A DNA stretch of 64,000 bases, taken from Gymnorhina tibicen (lineage: Eukaryota; Chordata; Aves; Passeriformes; Artamidae). Below, piece after piece: positions 60,341 to 64,000 of this stretch (position 1 is its first letter; each line of letters begins with the position of its first letter). The DNA is taken from assembly GCA_013399875.1 (NCBI GenBank), contig VXAZ01000587.1, forward strand, positions 1,596,617 through 1,660,616. Direction: 5' to 3'. The notes under the pieces were generated by a model. The model was given only the letters and a program-made list of their open reading frames with translations. It had not been told where the DNA came from and did not search any database. The position numbers and the translations under genes were made by a program.

Positions 60341-63217
60341 GATATAGCTCAGTGTATTTAAACTCACCCTGGACTCTGCTTTAGTCTACTTCCTTTCCTG
60401 CTTCTTTAGCATGGCAAGAAAACTGTTATTTTTGTGTCTCTATTGACTACATTTTAAGATATTAAACTGACCAGACCTCACACAAGTACCAACAGTTATT
60501 ATTTTTACTGTTTTAAAGATAAAGCTTGATGTGCTGGTTTTCCATAAAATGTCACAGCGGTAGACAAAGTGCGGCTCAGCTGTGTTGTGGGGGAGAAAGC
60601 AGGATGCAGCAGACTCGGAGTGAGTACTAATACACTGGGAAAACTAAGAGTCTATTGAAACCAACCTAGAAATGTGGTTTCTTTCCAACCCTGTGTATTG
60701 CTTTTCATTTACTTTGTAGTCAGGGCACATGAGAATTTGTTTGAAGGATGTTTACTGTACTTTTGCGAGCTCCTGTGTGTGATGCACTGGCTTTCACTCA
60801 AATATAAATCTTCTGGCTGTCTATAGAGACTTTGGGACTACTGGGACACAAACACACACAGAAGCAATTGTTTCTTACTGAAGAAAATTAGAAATGTCAT
60901 TTTTTAGAGTATTTGAGGGGTTTTTTCCTACAGAAGAAAAAGGTTTCTATAAACTTGTTCAATTAACTTGCGTAAGAGAGAAAACATTCCTACAGCTCCT
61001 CCAGCTGCTTCTTGTAGTTCTCCTTAGCAGCTTCCTCACTCCTCAGCCATGCCAAACTGTATCCCAGGTCTTGTACTGTGGGTCCAAGGTTTCAGTCAAT
61101 TTTGACAGACTTCAGTCACGAATGGGTTTGCCCTGCATCATTTAGATACAATTTTACCACAGTCACAGTGAGCAAACAAGGCAGAAAAGGATTGGGTTCT
61201 ACACAGCCAGACACTTGTTTCTCACTGTTTTAGCTGAAGGCACCCTTCAGCTAAAGAACTTGCTTAGGAATCAGGGCTTATCTCCTTGCCACCTTGGAAC
61301 AGAAACCCTAAAATACATTTTAGGAAACAGCACAGACTTGTTCATGGGGCAAACCCAATGTAAATATACAGAATCAAAAGGAGTTTTGATGGATGCTGGA
61401 AAAATGTTGAGGAACCAGAGAGGATTTTAAGCAGACTGCCTTGCTCTAAAGGACAGAGACAGCTCTCACAGTAATGGTGAGAATGTATCATCCCGAAAAA
61501 AGCCAAAAACTTACAATAGTCACCAGCAGCTTTCCTGAGCTAGTTCTGCTAAACCCACTCTCCAATTCCTCTTCCACACACAAATCTAACAAATGGAGAG
61601 GCTTTGGGGCTGCAGGGACATGCACATAGGGGCAGACAAATACACCCCTTGCTTTAGAACGACTCCTGTCAGAACCACAATGAAACACTCTTTACAATGT
61701 GTGCCTGCTCTGATCCCGGGAAAATCAATGCCAGACCCTGCTGATTTCACAGGAGCTAATTGGGGAAGCCTTGTGATACTTTAAAAGGAAAAACCGTGAA
61801 AGATCAAGAATGGGCTTGTCATAATATGTATTTATGTCAACTGCAGCAGGTGTCATCTTCATCTCTGGCTAAGGATCTCAGTGCAGCCTTGATTTCATGT
61901 CTGTCCTTTGCATTATGCCAATTTATACACAAAAAGAGCAGTTGATAAACTGACTCCTACCCCATGAGTAATTTGGGAGCTAAGATGTCTTGAAAAGATT
62001 CTGTAACCACATCTCCTGATACTTCTGCAAAATAGGTGAGATAATTTTAACAACTAATATTTGGTCTCCTAAAAGTAACCGATACAGTGTTTAGTTACAT
62101 AGATCATCAACCAAAACTGGGCTAATATAAATCACAAACCACAATTTTCTGTGCTTTCCTGTAGGACTCTGCTCAAGAGAGCTTTTTCAGATCAGCCGTA
62201 GTCGAGCAAGTCTGCTGTCACTTTGTGATATAGTAGGAGCCAGTCAGCACCAGATATAGTGCTCATACTGTGAATAATGCTGCAGGCACTGATGCCTTAC
62301 CACCTTCTGAATTGAGCACTGATGTTATTACACTTTGTTCTAATACAGACTTTAGGGAAACAGTACAGAAGCCATTATTTCTGAGACTGAACACAGCAAG
62401 AACAGAAGGCTGAAATCGCATGATACACCCTTAAAGTCAGGGGTCCTACAGAAAATCCATAATATGGCTATTGTTCCAAGCTTTCTAACAAGTAGCTGAT
62501 AGAAATGGTGCTGTTAAGAACTGGTTTTCCTTGCTAAAAAGCTTCAAAATTCAAGCAGTCCTCTATCCCACCTGCTCAGAAAAAAATAATGCCTGTATTT
62601 CAATAGGAGCTTTCACATGAGAAGCTCAAAGTATTCACAGAACTTAATTTGTCTCACCTAATTGCTCACTATCCCAGTAAAATATCTCACCATCCTAGTA
62701 AATGTCTCACTGTGCCAGCAAGAACGCGAGATATTATCCTGATCTTGGACAGAGGGAAAGCAGGACATTAAACAGGATGCTGTAAAAGTGATGAAACTTG
62801 AAAAGAATCCAGATCTCCCGTTAAAAGGCTAGCTAAAACCTGCAATTCCCAGTACACAGAGAAACTTCAAATTTTTATTCTTTTAGATAATAATGATAAA
62901 TCCTGTCCTACTCTACTTCCCAAAAGCCTAAGAATTTTAATACATTTCATGAAACTGTATTTAAATTTTACCTTCCCTCCTTTAATAGTACTGTCTTGGT
63001 ATAATGATAGGACACGCCCTCAGTTTTCTATAGGCCCACAAAAGCAGCTGCCCCCTAACATTTACTGAATAGTTTTCTGTTGGTGTTGTGGTGAGCCTCA
63101 TGTTGCCAGTTACTAAACATTACTACAGATACCTCAAGAAATGATTTTAAATAGTTTTAAATAGAGAAACTCATGTTGCAGAGCTAATTATCATAATTAA
63201 ACCAGACAGGCACTCAC
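60341..63217. other. Non-coding DNA
   Basis: AT-rich apart from the small tandem repeat at 62665-62725. No exon or interspersed repeat is supported. Confidence 0.5.
62665..62725. repeat. Degenerate 20-21-bp tandem repeat, three copies
   Basis: Three diverged units start with ctcac at 62665, 62686 and 62706 and share the pattern ctcac, then cca or cta, then gtaaa or gcaag. Read in reverse, the array mimics splice donors, which explains a spurious exon-like signal here. Confidence 0.55.
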
Positions 63218-63365
63218 GGAGAAATGAAACTTTCGAATAAGGCGTGCAGGAGTTGGGGTCGCAAAAGGAGCCAAGGACTTCTGGAGAAAGGCACCGGCGC
63301 ACAAGGAAACGACGCTCTTGGGAACGGCTGTGGGAGAAGCTGTTTGCAAACAGCCGAGCAATACC
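63218..63365 (-). CDS. Candidate 148-bp CpG-rich exon, minus strand
   Basis: On the minus strand an acceptor (gatgtttctcacag) opens 49 codons plus one base ending at a strong donor (tttctcc, then gtgagt). The peptide begins GIARLFANSFSHSRSQ and contains LGSFCDPNSCTPYS. The segment keeps many CpG against AT-rich flanks, which fits selection on coding DNA. All three minus frames and two plus frames are open here, however, so openness proves little. The one-base end would fit 47426-47449 if that is real. A plus-strand exon of another gene is an alternative. The family is unidentified. Confidence 0.28.
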
Positions 63366-64000
63366 CTGTGAGAAACATCTGCTTTGCCAACAGCAAGCGA
63401 GCAGTAGGAAAGATGAGTCTGCACGGATAATTTCCCCACTTTGTGTAAACATGTGTGTAATAACCACTCACTCAGAACTGTCTCTTCCTTCTTCAGTCTT
63501 TAGGAAGACGTAGCCAAAATACTCGTCTGAGCTGACCCAAGTCACAGAGCAAAAGTCCTCTCCACATGCTTCTCTGCAAAACTTTCACATCAAAAAATGT
63601 ACAGCTGCAAGTTTTTTGTTTCCCTTTTTATTCTTTATCTTGTGGATCGATCTCCTGAGAAAAGGAACACGTTCAGTACAAGCCATGTCAGGTGTTCTCC
63701 CGCTGGTAAGTACACAGCCCATCATTTCTAAAAAACCCCATGTGAGGTTGGGGAGGAACATCTTGTTACAACACAAAAACCACAGCCATAAACAACTATA
63801 CTTTCTCAAGCCAGCAGGATCTATCCCAGTTCCAGCTCCAAATCCCTACCAGAGCGCCTGTTTTCACTTTCCATAGCACTGGGCAAGGTTAAACACTACA
63901 GAGGAATTAATGACAGGTTCAAAGATCGACATATTAACATTTGTCTCTTCAAATATTTTCCTCAGTAACTCTTCAAGAAAGTTTTAGTTATTCCTCCCAT
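63366..64000. other. Non-coding DNA
   Basis: No supported gene. A strong plus-strand donor (cccgctg, then gtaagt) near 63705 follows an open stretch with an A-rich, unconvincing acceptor region. Confidence 0.45.

Noticed and set aside
62640..62725. Minus-strand exon-like segment reading DGEIFYWDSEQL
   Set aside because: It falls in a degenerate 20-bp tandem repeat whose units mimic donors, and its acceptor lacks a pyrimidine tract.
1..64000. CRISPR arrays, operons, prophage, insertion sequences, tRNA or rRNA genes
   Set aside because: None is seen. The tandem repeats lack regular spacers, no tRNA B-box-like string with a cloverleaf was found, and the overall layout is that of vertebrate intronic or intergenic DNA.

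Overview
The window looks like vertebrate, most likely bird, nuclear DNA. It is AT-rich, has no bacterial-style gene packing and no long intact reading frame, and its only clearly recognisable interspersed repeats are CR1 LINEs, the dominant retroposon of birds and other sauropsids. Four CR1 pieces are clear: two 3'-region pieces at about 38.1 and 40.1-40.3 kb, an ORF2 (reverse transcriptase) remnant joined to a 3' end at 51.7-52.3 kb, and an antisense copy at 57.5-57.8 kb. CR1 density is low, which fits a bird. The species cannot be told from the sequence. There are no rRNA or tRNA genes, CRISPR arrays, operons or prokaryotic mobile elements.

Most of the window reads as intron or intergenic DNA. 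Short open stretches bounded by splice-like sites suggest exons of an unidentified minus-strand protein gene. The best are at 31020-31127, 24531-24798 and 8421-8477, with 37456-37535 and 43386-43542 upstream. The five join in compatible phase (43.4 > 37.5 > 31.1 > 24.7 > 8.4 kb). Weaker minus-strand candidates lie at 44.5, 45.2, 46.0, 47.4 and 63.3 kb. A second, weaker set lies on the plus strand at 18102-18150, 20324-20362 and 43346-43389, with a possible last exon at 52834-53095. I could not assign either set to a known family. At 43386-43389 the two sets overlap, so at least one exon there is probably wrong.

Tandem repeats are the firmest features. A 39-bp minisatellite (six copies) sits in a CpG-rich block at 1.9-2.1 kb. 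An 11-bp GC-rich minisatellite at 21.7-22.0 kb contains the only ambiguous base (N). There is a perfect 111-bp tandem duplication at 49.0-49.3 kb and a 64-bp tandem duplication at 6.1-6.2 kb. A near-palindrome at 60.27-60.34 kb would fold into a precursor-miRNA-sized hairpin.

Layout: 0-8 kb, CpG block, minisatellite, GC-rich patch, small duplication; 8-31 kb, sparse minus-strand exons, two plus-strand exon candidates and the GC minisatellite; 31-48 kb, densest in candidate exons, two CR1 pieces; 48-58 kb, 111-bp duplication, CR1 with RT remnant, possible plus-strand last exon, antisense CR1; 58-64 kb, hairpin and one CpG-rich exon candidate. All exon calls rest on my reading of splice sites, frame and composition, without alignment or RNA evidence. 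Short pairs of splice-like sites are common by chance.
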